Origin: Candidatus Moraniibacteriota bacterium
Lineage (GTDB): Bacteria; Patescibacteriota; Minisyncoccia; Moranbacterales; UBA9337
Reading direction: 5' to 3'
DNA length: 11,021 nt
NCBI GenBank assembly: GCA_003510795.1
Contig: DOKP01000071.1
Span: 220-11,240, forward strand
Under the pieces are notes generated by a model that was not told where the DNA came from, did not search any database, and was given only the letters and a program-made list of their open reading frames with translations. This document shows positions 1 through 6,428 of the stretch, in pieces (position 1 is the first letter of the stretch; each line of letters begins with the position of its first letter). The translations under genes were made by a program, and so were the position numbers.

Positions 1-2
1 GA

Positions 3-39
3 TTGCCACGAAAATTTTGAGTACAAAACTTTCTCGCAA
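3..39. repeat. Imperfect REP-like palindrome at the left edge
   Basis: TTGC (3-6) pairs with GCAA (36-39). Inside this, GAAAATTTTG (10-19) pairs with CAAAACTTTC (24-33) apart from one A.C mismatch, around the loop AGTA. The outline GATTGCCACG...CTCGCAAAGACA resembles short palindromic repeats that end in CTCGCAATGAC in many bacterial genomes; that resemblance is from memory. The rest of 40-153 holds no gene. It has a TTGTCA box at 114-119 but no well-spaced -10, so I do not call a promoter. Confidence 0.4.
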
Positions 40-153
40 AGACAGCATAGACACTTTGCATTTCGTTTATAGAAGGACCTACTGTACTTATTTTTCCAGA
101 AAAAGATGAATAGTTGTCAAAATAAATTTTAAATAATTTTAAACAATAAATAA

Positions 154-1341
154 ATGAACAAAAAGCAAAAAATGATTATTGCCAGCACAATTTTAATCGT
201 AGTTGGCGTAGTAGTTTATTTTACAACGCTAAGAGATGCAGTTCGTAAAAATAAAGTATCGGAACAAATAGTTGCAGAAAATAATGGGAAAAAAACTGAA
301 GAAAATCAAGAACCTTTAAATGAAGGAAATATTAATCCTATTTCCGGATTGGCTTGTGAAAATTGGAATCGCCGACCGATTGCGGTGATGCAACCTTCCG
401 ATCTTCAAGCTAGGCCAGCAGCCGGGTTTTCGCAGGCGGATATAGTTTTTGAATTGCCAGCTTATACTTCTTCGGTAACTAGATTATTAGGAGTATATTC
501 TTGTGCTATTCCAAAAGAGATCGGCGCGATGAGAAGTGCCCGGCATGATCACATTGCGCTAGCGGGAGCAGTGGATGCTTTCTTTATTCATTGGGGAGGA
601 TCACACTTCGCTCTTGATTTGTTAAACAAAAATGTCATTGATCGCATTGATTGCATGACAACTAATTATTGCGAAAGATGGGATTGGCAAAACGATGCAA
701 CTATGCGAATGGAAGATTCCGGACATATCAAGGGTGAAAAAGCGCTAGCAGCCATGAATGTAGTTGGTGGCAGAGCGGAAACTAAGTTTGCCGGTTATCC
801 TCACCAAAAAGAAGCTAGTCTTGAAAATAGAGGAAGTGGCGGAGAACTGAGAGTAGCCTTTGCTAGTCCATATGATGTAAATTATACCTATGATAGAGAA
901 ACAAATACATTTTTGCGAACTTGGAACGATGTGGTTGATGTAGATAGAAATAACAAAGAAAGATTGGCGCCAAAAAATATTGTAGTGATGTTTGCTAAGT
1001 CAGAACAAATAACCAATACTCAGGATTACACCGGAAAAGGGTTAAGAAGTCCTTGGGAGGGAGTTGAAGAAATAAAAAATACTGGCGCAGAAAGTATTAG
1101 CGGAAGATACAATAACGTACAAATTGGAGATCCGTGGTACGATGAGAGTGGAAGTGGAGAAGCTTATTATTATATGAACGGAAAAGAATATCGAGGGACC
1201 TGGAAAAAAGATAGCGCAAAATTAGAAAGTAAATTATTTTTCTATGACGAGAGTGGCAAAGAAATAATGTTTATCCCTGGTCAAATTTGGGTGGAGATTC
1301 TTGAGCCAGGACAAGTTTTGAGGTGGACTCCCGCCAGTTAA
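154..1341 (+). CDS. DUF3048 (YerB-like) domain protein, membrane anchored
   Basis: 395 residues. An N-terminal hydrophobic helix (about 7-24) after a basic start suggests a signal anchor with the rest outside the membrane. The two halves of the DUF3048 family are visible. The N-terminal part has NPISGL (61-66), NRRPIAVM (72-79), ARPAAGFSQADIVFE (86-100) and IGAMRSAR (123-130). The C-terminal part has Y..NYTYDRETNTFLR (240-256), NIVVMFA (275-281), a GSGEAYYYMNGKEYRGTW stretch (333-350) and FIPGQIWVEIL (373-383). Four cysteines (68, 117, 167, 173) could form disulfides outside the cell. The biochemical role of the family is not established; Bacillus YerB is a lipoprotein of unknown function, whereas no lipobox is seen here. 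The ATG at 154 has no Shine-Dalgarno sequence. holA follows after 17 bp, so the two are probably co-transcribed. Confidence 0.9.
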   Translation: MNKKQKMIIASTILIVVGVVVYFTTLRDAVRKNKVSEQIVAENNGKKTEENQEPLNEGNINPISGLACENWNRRPIAVMQPSDLQARPAAGFSQADIVFELPAYTSSVTRLLGVYSCAIPKEIGAMRSARHDHIALAGAVDAFFIHWGGSHFALDLLNKNVIDRIDCMTTNYCERWDWQNDATMRMEDSGHIKGEKALAAMNVVGGRAETKFAGYPHQKEASLENRGSGGELRVAFASPYDVNYTYDRETNTFLRTWNDVVDVDRNNKERLAPKNIVVMFAKSEQITNTQDYTGKGLRSPWEGVEEIKNTGAESISGRYNNVQIGDPWYDESGSGEAYYYMNGKEYRGTWKKDSAKLESKLFFYDESGKEIMFIPGQIWVEILEPGQVLRWTPAS

Positions 1342-1358
1342 TTTATTCATCAAATAAA

Positions 1359-2327
1359 ATGATAATATTTCTTTATGGCGAAGATAGATTTCGCTCTCAC
1401 GAGAAATTGAATAAAATAAAAGAAGAATTCTTTAAAAAAAACACCTCGAATGCAACTTCGAGTGTTTTTGATTTTAGCGAAGGTAATTTTTACAATGAAT
1501 TTAAAATAGCCATGAAATCAAGAGGCTTATTTTCGCAAAATTATTTAATAATTGCCAAAAATTTATTATCCCAAGAAAATGCTAGTTTGAGAGAAGATTT
1601 TGTAAGTTTTTTTGCAGATAATCTTGATAATGTAAATTCTCCCGAAAATATTATTATTTTTTTAGAAAACGAAAAACCAAAAAAAAATGATAAAATATTT
1701 AAATGGTTAATCAGAAATTCAAAAAGTGAAGAGTTTAGCAAGTTAAGCAATGCTCAGCTGAGAAACTGGATAGAAAAAAGATTTTTATCTCTTGGCGCCA
1801 AAATTGATTCAAAAATTATTGATAGTTTAGTTAGCAGTAAAAATGGAGATCTTTTCGCGATTAATGGAGAGATATCAAAAATTGTTAATTTTATTGGTAA
1901 AGATGACTTCAGTGAGGATTTGAGCGACCAGGTCGCTAAATTTCTAAGCTCAAACGTAGAGGCTAATATTTTTCAAACCATAGAATTTATTGCCTCGGGC
2001 AATAAGCAAAAGGCCCTGGAATTATTACATCAGCAATTAGCTCAAGGGAGCGATCCTTTTTACATCCTTTCTATGTATGTTTATCAAATTAGAAATCTTT
2101 TAAAAATCGCTGATTTTTATTTTCAAGGCAATACAAATTATACGGAAGTTTCAAAAATTATTAAAGTGCATCCTTTTGTGGTACAAAAGGGCATGCAACA
2201 ATTGAGGAGCTTGGATTTCGCTAAACTGAAAAATATCTATCAGGAGTTGGAAAAAATAGATGAGAAGGCTAAAAAAGGAAAGATGAGCGTGGAGGTGGGA
2301 ATGGACTTATTGATAGCAGGAATGTAG
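1359..2327 (+). CDS. holA: DNA polymerase III subunit delta
   Basis: Delta is the clamp-loader subunit that opens the beta sliding clamp during replication. With the start at 1359 the protein has 322 residues, a normal length. Its opening MIIFLYGEDRFRSHEKL is the typical HolA N-terminus (AAA+-like fold, first beta strand and helix). The C-terminal third, from about residue 190, is helical and carries the collar-domain pattern ending in EKIDEKAKKGKMSVEVGMDLLIA. An in-frame GTG at 1323 would add 12 residues and overlap the upstream gene by 19 bp; I prefer the ATG because it gives the family-typical N-terminus. No Shine-Dalgarno sequence is seen. holA lying tail-to-tail with rpsT matches the order I recall from Bacillus (yqeN-rpsT). 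A terminator-like hairpin lies inside the early coding region (1440-1469). Confidence 0.93.
   Translation: MIIFLYGEDRFRSHEKLNKIKEEFFKKNTSNATSSVFDFSEGNFYNEFKIAMKSRGLFSQNYLIIAKNLLSQENASLREDFVSFFADNLDNVNSPENIIIFLENEKPKKNDKIFKWLIRNSKSEEFSKLSNAQLRNWIEKRFLSLGAKIDSKIIDSLVSSKNGDLFAINGEISKIVNFIGKDDFSEDLSDQVAKFLSSNVEANIFQTIEFIASGNKQKALELLHQQLAQGSDPFYILSMYVYQIRNLLKIADFYFQGNTNYTEVSKIIKVHPFVVQKGMQQLRSLDFAKLKNIYQELEKIDEKAKKGKMSVEVGMDLLIAGM
1440..1469 (+). other. Terminator-like hairpin inside the start of holA
   Basis: Arms AACACCTCGAA (1440-1450) and TTCGAGTGTT (1457-1466) pair over ten base pairs with one bulged C around the loop TGCAAC. The 3' arm runs into a T stretch (1465-1469) and then GATTTT. The structure has the form of an intrinsic terminator but sits about 80 nt into the holA reading frame. 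It could cause polarity when translation fails, or could be chance in AT-rich sequence. Confidence 0.4.
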
Positions 2328-2333
2328 GACACA

Positions 2334-2373
2334 CAATCATTAAGGCAAATAAGCATTAAAACAATAAAACATC
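2334..2373 (+). repeat. Octamer array, consensus NNARCATT, 8-nt period
   Basis: Five successive 8-nt units, from CAATCATT to AAAACATC, keep a C at the fifth position exactly every 8 nt (2338, 2346, 2354, 2362, 2370). The array lies between holA and the terminator. The same consensus recurs at 2769-2832 and, reversed, at 6429-6468. The 12-mer AGCATTAAAACA is shared exactly with the second array (2352-2363 and 2795-2806). Confidence 0.6.
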
Positions 2374-2389
2374 GTATTTTAAATAATAA

Positions 2390-2420
2390 AAAACGACCCA
2401 CGCAAGGGTCGTTTTGTTTT
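2390..2420. terminator. Bidirectional intrinsic terminator, holA/rpsT
   Basis: A perfect 10-bp stem, AAAACGACCC (2390-2399) with GGGTCGTTTT (2406-2415), encloses a 6-nt loop. On the + strand it is followed by GTTTTATTT and on the - strand by TTATTATTT. It starts 4 nt after the rpsT stop codon and lies about 60 nt past holA, so it can end transcripts arriving from both sides. Confidence 0.88.
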
Positions 2421-2685
2421 ATTTGGCTACGTTTTTGACAGATTTGTTTAATCTGGATTTATATCTGGAGCCAGTATTCTTTTTAAGCACTTTCTTTTGA
2501 ACAGCTTTGTCCAAGGCTTTTATTGATTTCTTTAACCACTCTGAGGCTGTGGCAAAATCTTTATTGGCGATAGCTTCACGTGTTTTTTTAACAGCACTGC
2601 GATAGTTTCCCTTAACCTTTTTGTTCTTTGTAGTTTTGCGATCAGTTACGCGCATGTGCTTTTTAGCAGAATCTTTAATTGGCAT
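2419..2685 (-). CDS. rpsT: 30S ribosomal protein bS20
   Basis: 88 residues, very rich in lysine and arginine, the usual size for bS20, a primary 16S rRNA-binding protein of the small subunit. Family features are the early SAKKHMRVTDRKTTKNKKVK stretch, then SAVKKTREAI, and the C-terminal KALDKAVQKKVLKKNTGSRY followed by KSRLNK. It is a single-gene unit with its own promoter (2727-2755) and terminator (2390-2415), divergent from ruvA and convergent with holA. The predicted 5' leader is about 35 nt and contains no Shine-Dalgarno sequence. Confidence 0.96.
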   Translation of the reverse strand: MPIKDSAKKHMRVTDRKTTKNKKVKGNYRSAVKKTREAIANKDFATASEWLKKSIKALDKAVQKKVLKKNTGSRYKSRLNKSVKNVAK

Positions 2686-2726
2686 AGTGTATTTAATTAT
2701 TTGAATTTAAAATAGTTACTTAATTA

Positions 2727-2755
2727 TTTGTATCACAGAGTGGATTTTTTGGCAA
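2727..2755 (-). promoter_or_regulatory. Sigma-70-type promoter of rpsT, extended -10
   Basis: On the minus strand, -35 TTGCCA (2750-2755), a 17-nt spacer and -10 TACAAA (2727-2732) with TGA directly before it (extended -10). The predicted start near 2720 gives a leader of about 35 nt. Confidence 0.75.
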
Positions 2756-2768
2756 GAGAATGATAGTA

Positions 2769-2832
2769 TTAGCATGTTAACATTTTAACACGTCAGCATT
2801 AAAACATTAGAACAATTAAACATTGAAGCATT
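2769..2832 (+). repeat. Octamer array, consensus NNARCATT, eight units
   Basis: Eight consecutive 8-nt units run from TTAGCATG to GAAGCATT and fit NNARCATT with few exceptions. The period is exact: every unit has C at position five. It lies between the divergent rpsT and ruvA promoters and passes directly into a GTCATC heptamer array. Confidence 0.65.
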
Positions 2833-2835
2833 TGA

Positions 2836-2914
2836 AGTCATCGGTCATCCGTAATCAGTCATCAAGATTAAAAATTGTATTTTTGATGACTTGATGACTT
2901 TTGACTGAATGACT
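2836..2914. repeat. GTCATC heptamer array with inverted counterpart
   Basis: Left arm: GTCATC-like units begin at 2837, 2844, 2851 and 2858, an exact 7-nt period. Right arm: complementary GATGAC-like units end at 2890, 2898, 2905 and 2913 (7-8 nt period). AGTCATCAA (2857-2865) pairs perfectly with TTGATGACT (2883-2891), and longer imperfect pairing extends to both ends. The right arm supplies the -35 box of the ruvA promoter. Confidence 0.65.
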
Positions 2915-2919
2915 ATAAT
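2891..2919 (+). promoter_or_regulatory. Sigma-70-type promoter of ruvA
   Basis: -35 TTGATG (2891-2896), a 17-nt spacer and a perfect -10 TATAAT (2914-2919). The predicted start near 2926 leaves a leader of about 24 nt without Shine-Dalgarno sequence. The -35 box is one of the GATGAC repeat units, so the repeat arm and the promoter are interlocked. Confidence 0.75.
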
Positions 2920-2949
2920 TTTACTTTTAAACTTTATAACTTTTTATTT

Positions 2950-3519
2950 ATGATAGCAAAATTAACAGGAAAAATAGAATATCTGAGGGATAAATGGATT
3001 ATTGTGGATGTGGCGGGAGTGGGGTATAAAGTTTTTTTAACAGATTTTACTTTAGGAAAAATAGCTGGATCAAAGGAAGGGGCATTCTTTATTTATACTT
3101 ATGTGCGAGAAGATATTTTAGCTTTGTATGGTTTCATTAGTTTAGAAGAAAAAGAAATGTTTGAACTTTTGATATCCATTTCTGGCATTGGCCCAAAAGC
3201 TGCGGTAGGCATACTTTCTATAGCGGACCCAGTTTCGATTCGGGCAGCTATTTTAAATAATGATCCTACAATTTTAACTAAAGTTTCTGGAGTGGGCAAA
3301 AAAACAGCCGAAAGGGTTATCCTAGAATTGCAAAATAAAGTAGCCGATATGCCCATGGGAGAAAGGCAGGAGATTGCAGTAGATAGCGAAATGATAGAGG
3401 TATTAATGTCTATGGGTTACAGTGCTTTTCAAGCCAGGGAAGCGATTAAGTCAATTCCTAAAGATATTGAAAAAATTGAGGACAAAATAAAATTTGCTCT
3501 TAAGGAAATGGGAAAATAA
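2950..3519 (+). CDS. ruvA: Holliday junction branch migration protein RuvA
   Basis: 189 residues. RuvA binds four-way junctions as a tetramer and loads the RuvB motor in recombinational repair. The N-terminal OB-fold domain opens with MIAKLTGKIE and contains VAGVGYKV (21-28) and REDILALYGF (53-62). Domain II has two helix-hairpin-helix motifs, SGIGPKAA (78-85) and SGVGKKTAERVILEL (113-127). After a short acidic linker, domain III (about 146-189) contains MIEVLMSMGYSAFQAREAI, the RuvB-contacting helical bundle. The length is slightly below the E. coli 203 residues because of the short linker. ruvB and ruvC are not next to it; the gene stands alone behind its own promoter. Confidence 0.96.
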   Translation: MIAKLTGKIEYLRDKWIIVDVAGVGYKVFLTDFTLGKIAGSKEGAFFIYTYVREDILALYGFISLEEKEMFELLISISGIGPKAAVGILSIADPVSIRAAILNNDPTILTKVSGVGKKTAERVILELQNKVADMPMGERQEIAVDSEMIEVLMSMGYSAFQAREAIKSIPKDIEKIEDKIKFALKEMGK

Positions 3520-3520
3520 A

Positions 3521-3558
3521 TGTTGTAATTGTTGAAAATGTTCTATTGTCGCAGCGTT
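3521..3558 (-). repeat. Looser copy of the octamer repeat, reverse orientation
   Basis: ATG/TTG/GCG-TT words follow one another after the ruvA stop codon with guanines at 3522, 3531, 3540, 3548 and 3556 (spacings of 9, 9, 8 and 8 nt). This resembles the AATGYTNN array at 6429-6468 but is less regular, so membership in the same family is tentative. The rest of 3559-3594 shows nothing further. Confidence 0.3.
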
Positions 3559-3594
3559 ATTATTTGTGGCTTAGTTAACAAATTTATAAGGTTA

Positions 3595-3677
3595 GATTTA
3601 AGATTTATGATTTAAGATTCAAAAAAAATTTTAAAAAATGCAGATTTTTCATAAATCGTAAATCTTAAATCGTACAT
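3595..3677. repeat. Heptamer array GATTTAN with long inverted repeat
   Basis: Left arm: units GATTTAA, GATTTAT, GATTTAA and GATTCAA follow each other from 3595 with an exact 7-nt period. Right arm: complementary NTAAATC-type units from 3650 to 3677 have the same period. Bases 3595-3617 pair with 3649-3671: 21 Watson-Crick pairs, one G.T and one A.A mismatch, around a 31-nt AT-rich loop. It could serve as a weak rho-independent end for ruvA transcripts, but no T run follows. Confidence 0.7.
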
Positions 3678-3718
3678 CTGTTACGATGCTATGTTAACTG
3701 AAAATGTTTTTAAATTCC

Positions 3719-3748
3719 TTGAGTTTAATGCAAATAATTTAAAATAAT
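3719..3748 (+). promoter_or_regulatory. Promoter of the FemAB gene, near-leaderless
   Basis: -35 TTGAGT (3719-3724), an 18-nt spacer and -10 AATAAT (3743-3748). Only 5 nt separate the -10 from the ATG at 3754, so transcription would begin at or within the start codon. Confidence 0.5.
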
Positions 3749-3753
3749 TAACT

Positions 3754-4761
3754 ATGGAAAATAACAGAGATGAATTTATTCAAAAAAATTCTCCTTGTGG
3801 GGGTTTTTTACAATCCAATCAATGGATGGAATTCCAAAATAATTTCGGTATAAAAAACCATAATATTTCTGATAATGATTTTTGGTCAAATATTTTGGAA
3901 TATAATCTTCCCTTGGTGGGTAAATACTTTTATGTTCCGCGCGGACCGATACGAGGCGAAAATATTGAGGATGAAAAACTAAAAAAATGTATCAATGATT
4001 TAATTGAGCTGGCTAAAATAAATAAAGCTTCTTGGATCAGAATGGATAGCTCTGATAAAAATATCAGAGGAATTGTGGAGAAACTAAAGTATAAATTAAT
4101 CAAGGCTCCGCACGATATGCAACCCAAACAAATTTTTGTGGTAGACATCAGTACAAATGAGGAAGAGATTCTATCTCAAATGAAGCCCAAAACGAGATAT
4201 AATATCAAGGTAGCGGTGAAAAATAATGTGCAAATAAAAATAATAAAAGGTTTTTCTGACAATGAAGAAAAGATTGAGAAATTTTTAGATTTGATTGAGA
4301 AAACTGGAAATCGAAAAGGGATAACTTTCCACTCCAAAGAATATTATCGCAAAATGTTAAGACATATCAACTCAGATAATATAAGATTATATCTGGCAGT
4401 TTATGAGGATAAAATTATTGCGGGGGCCCTAATGGTTATTTATGGACAAATGGCTACTTATCTGCATGGAGCTTCAGATAACAACAACAGGAATGTAATG
4501 GCTCCCTTTTTGCTACAATGGCAAATGATTAAAGATGCCAAGAATTTAGGAGCTTTAAGGTACGATTTTGGCGGAGTAAGCATTGATGAAGAAAATAAAA
4601 AAAGAAGGGAGCAATGGCTAGGTGTTACTAGATTTAAACAAGGTTTTGCTAAAAATAATCAGCCCTTGGAATTTTCTGGTAGTTATGACATAATTATTAA
4701 TCCTTTCAAATATTGGACATATCGAGTGCTTCAGAAAATTAAAAACATTTTAACATATTAG
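3754..4761 (+). CDS. FemAB-family peptidoglycan bridge aminoacyltransferase
   Basis: 335 residues, cytoplasmic, no membrane segment. FemA/B/X enzymes transfer an amino acid from aminoacyl-tRNA to the peptide stem of a peptidoglycan precursor, using two GNAT-like domains. Visible landmarks are FLQSNQWMEFQ (18-28), YVPRGP (60-65), PKQIFVVDIS (124-133), MKPKTRYNIKVA (143-154, the most conserved motif), AGALMVIYGQMATYLHGASD (223-242), YDFGGV (270-275) and GVTRFKQGF (290-298). Staphylococcal FemA and FemB are about 420 residues because of a coiled-coil arm; that arm appears to be missing, as in FemX-like proteins. Donor amino acid and substrate cannot be read from the sequence. The gene stands alone. 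The nearby tRNA-Gly with an odd T-loop (9200-9271) makes glycine worth considering. Confidence 0.88.
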   Translation: MENNRDEFIQKNSPCGGFLQSNQWMEFQNNFGIKNHNISDNDFWSNILEYNLPLVGKYFYVPRGPIRGENIEDEKLKKCINDLIELAKINKASWIRMDSSDKNIRGIVEKLKYKLIKAPHDMQPKQIFVVDISTNEEEILSQMKPKTRYNIKVAVKNNVQIKIIKGFSDNEEKIEKFLDLIEKTGNRKGITFHSKEYYRKMLRHINSDNIRLYLAVYEDKIIAGALMVIYGQMATYLHGASDNNNRNVMAPFLLQWQMIKDAKNLGALRYDFGGVSIDEENKKRREQWLGVTRFKQGFAKNNQPLEFSGSYDIIINPFKYWTYRVLQKIKNILTY

Positions 4762-4773
4762 CATCAGGAAAGT

Positions 4774-4808
4774 GAATTATGAATTAAGAATTAAGTATTA
4801 TGAATAAT
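4774..4808 (+). repeat. Heptamer array GAATTAN, five units
   Basis: Five units, GAATTAT, GAATTAA, GAATTAA, GTATTAT and GAATAAT, follow each other with an exact 7-nt period just after the FemAB stop codon. The rest of the interval to 4907 is AT-rich, with a weak ATAATAT/ATATTAT inverted repeat. I see no convincing promoter for rlmH. Confidence 0.6.
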
Positions 4809-4907
4809 ATCTGCTACTTTATAAACCTTATGAATATTATAAAACTTAAAACTATTCTTCATTCGTATATTTGTATTAATTAGTAATTAGTAAAGATTCT
4901 ATTTATT

Positions 4908-5381
4908 ATGCTTAAAATTACAATTCTGGCCGTGGGAAAATTAAAAAAAGAATATTACAAGAAAGCTTTCGATGAATATTTAAAAATGATTGCACCCTAT
5001 GCCAGTGTAAAAATTGAAGAATTGGCGCCAGAGCCATTTTATGATAATTCCGACAAGGAAAAAATAAAGGAAAAGGAAAGCTTAAAAATAATTAAATACT
5101 TGGATAAATTTCCGCAAACTAAAATTATTGTTCTTGATGAGGGCGGCAAAGAATTCCAATCAAAAATGTTTTCTCAATTTCTATTTAAAAATGAAACAGA
5201 GCACATAATTTTTGTTATTGGCGGAACTTTAGGGTTTGGCAGGGAAATTTTTAATTATAAAAATGCAATTAGAGTAAGTTTGTCGCAAATGACTTTTCCT
5301 CATGAAATGGTAAGGGTAATTTTAGTTGAGCAAATTTATCGCACAATTGCCATAAATAAAAATAAAAGTTATCATTATTAA
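4908..5381 (+). CDS. rlmH: 23S rRNA (pseudouridine1915-N3)-methyltransferase RlmH
   Basis: 157 residues, the normal length. RlmH is a SPOUT-class dimeric methyltransferase that uses S-adenosylmethionine to methylate pseudouridine 1915 in helix 69 of 23S rRNA on assembled 70S ribosomes. Visible motifs are the N-terminal ITILAVGKLKKEYYKKAFDE, LDEGGKEF (76-83), the cofactor-binding IGGTLGFG (104-111) and the knot region LSQMTFPHEMVRVILVEQIYR (125-145). The C-terminus SYHY (154-157) corresponds to the usual conserved YH ending. It appears to be a single-gene unit. No Shine-Dalgarno sequence precedes the ATG. Confidence 0.96.
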   Translation: MLKITILAVGKLKKEYYKKAFDEYLKMIAPYASVKIEELAPEPFYDNSDKEKIKEKESLKIIKYLDKFPQTKIIVLDEGGKEFQSKMFSQFLFKNETEHIIFVIGGTLGFGREIFNYKNAIRVSLSQMTFPHEMVRVILVEQIYRTIAINKNKSYHY

Positions 5382-5450
5382 TAAGAAATAGCAATCAACC
5401 AATAACTGGTAGCGAATAATGGCTCAGCAGGTGCTTGAATAAAAGTTAAT

Positions 5451-5604
5451 AAATATAGGACTTACGCATTTGAATATTATTAGTCTTCAAAGTTTCTAAA
5501 AAATATCATTTTTTCTCGCCTTTCGCAGTAGCACGGCAGTTCGAAAAAATAATATTTTTCAGAAACTATACTCGAAATAACTCAAACGCGTAAGTCCTAA
5601 AATA
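5451..5604. mobile_element. MITE-like palindromic element with possible 5-bp TSD
   Basis: The 144-bp body (5456-5599) begins with TAGGACTTACGCATTTGA and ends with its inverse complement (5582-5599) with one mismatch. Inside, 5491-5515 pairs with 5543-5567 at 23 of 25 positions, so most of the element folds into one long hairpin. The terminal loop is relatively GC-rich (5516-5542). AAATA sits directly outside both ends (5451-5455 and 5600-5604), fitting a 5-bp target-site duplication, though AT-rich flanks make chance matches easier. It encodes no protein. TAGGACTTACGCA-type ends resemble those of DDE-transposase elements I remember from other bacteria. It could also end rlmH transcription. 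5382-5450 shows nothing else. Confidence 0.65.
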
Positions 5605-5617
5605 AATTATAAAAGAT

Positions 5618-5956
5618 ATGAAGTATTTAATTAATTGGATAGTAATGACTTTAGCAGTTTTTATTAGCGCCCAACTTATTCCCGGCGTGAGTGTGGATAG
5701 TTTTTTTGTAACTTTTATAGCTGCTTTAGTTTTAGGGATAATAAATGTTATTTTAAAACCGATTTTATTAATTTTAACTTTGCCGATTAATATTTTTACC
5801 TTGGGACTTTTTACTTTGGTTATTAATGCTTTTCTGGTCCTTCTGGCGAGCAATCTCGTAGATGGTTTCAGAGTGGCAGGATTTTGGTGGGCGCTTCTGT
5901 TTAGTTTGGTAATGTCAGTGGTACATTCCGCGTTGCACCAAGTTGGAAAAAAGTAA
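5618..5956 (+). CDS. Phage holin family 4-like small membrane protein (YvlD-like)
   Basis: 112 residues with four predicted transmembrane helices (about 4-20, 29-53, 55-78 and 86-106). The family signature is clear: NVILKPILLILTLPINIFTLGLFTLVINA (43-71) followed by VDGFRVAGFWWAL (81-93). These proteins (Pfam Phage_holin_4_2 type) are widespread chromosomal membrane proteins of unknown function; despite the name there is no phage or lysis gene beside it. The ATG lies only 18 bp downstream of the MITE-like element, so insertion of that element probably replaced or displaced the original upstream region. The next gene follows after 22 bp and may be co-transcribed. Confidence 0.88.
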   Translation: MKYLINWIVMTLAVFISAQLIPGVSVDSFFVTFIAALVLGIINVILKPILLILTLPINIFTLGLFTLVINAFLVLLASNLVDGFRVAGFWWALLFSLVMSVVHSALHQVGKK

Positions 5957-5978
5957 TTATTTTTCATTTTAAAAAAAT

Positions 5979-6392
5979 ATGTCGAAAATGTTATTTAAAG
6001 AGCGAGAAGTTAACTCAAGAAAGAAAATAAAAGAAATTCTTCAAAGACCGGAGATCGGAAAAATATTAGATAGCTCAAGAGAAAGGAAAGAAGTCTCAAT
6101 ACAGTTTAAAAAATATAGCAGGGGAGGAATAACAAAAGATGAGGCGCGTAAAATTTTGGGAAAATTTCATTACAATAAGAAGGATTCGTTAAATGGAAAA
6201 GAAACAGCTGGTTTGGCTAGAGCTTTAGGCATAAGAGGCGTTCACAAATATAAAAGACCAGAGGCGTCTTTTGGCAGAGAAGCTCAGAAAGACGAAGGAA
6301 GAAGAGCGGATTTTGCTAATGATTCAAATAAGAGTGCTATTCCATCTAGAATTAAACTTAAAGGTTTTAGCAAGATGAATCCGCTACGTTAG
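5979..6392 (+). CDS. Unknown small basic protein
   Basis: 137 residues. It is highly charged, with many lysines and arginines throughout, and has no cysteine, signal peptide or membrane segment. The best-structured part is GGITKDEARKILGKFHYNKKDSLNGKETAGLARALGIRG (49-87), probably two helices with a loop; the tail (about 95-137) looks disordered. I do not recognise the family. The composition suggests binding to nucleic acid or ribosomes, but this is only an inference. A second ATG at 5988 would remove three residues. It follows the membrane protein by 22 bp on the same strand. Codon use and AT content look like those of its neighbours. Confidence 0.7.
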   Translation: MSKMLFKEREVNSRKKIKEILQRPEIGKILDSSRERKEVSIQFKKYSRGGITKDEARKILGKFHYNKKDSLNGKETAGLARALGIRGVHKYKRPEASFGREAQKDEGRRADFANDSNKSAIPSRIKLKGFSKMNPLR

Positions 6393-6428
6393 AGAACATC
6401 ATATAGATGAAGCGAATTTTAGTGGTTC

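Noticed and set aside
114..142. Promoter for the DUF3048 gene
   Set aside because: TTGTCA is present but no -10 box lies at 16-18 nt; AATAAT is only 12 nt away.
1323..1358. GTG start for holA
   Set aside because: It adds 12 residues not typical of HolA and overlaps the upstream gene; the ATG at 1359 gives the usual N-terminus.
2334..2832. CRISPR array
   Set aside because: The repeated units are only 7-8 nt, degenerate and contiguous, without spacers, and no cas gene is present.
5618..5956. Prophage or lysis cassette
   Set aside because: The family name mentions phage holin, but no endolysin, integrase or structural gene is nearby and the family is widespread on chromosomes.
5566..5967. 133-residue reading frame on the minus strand
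   Set aside because: It is antisense to the clear four-helix membrane protein gene and runs into the MITE-like element; its basic, low-complexity product is a shadow.
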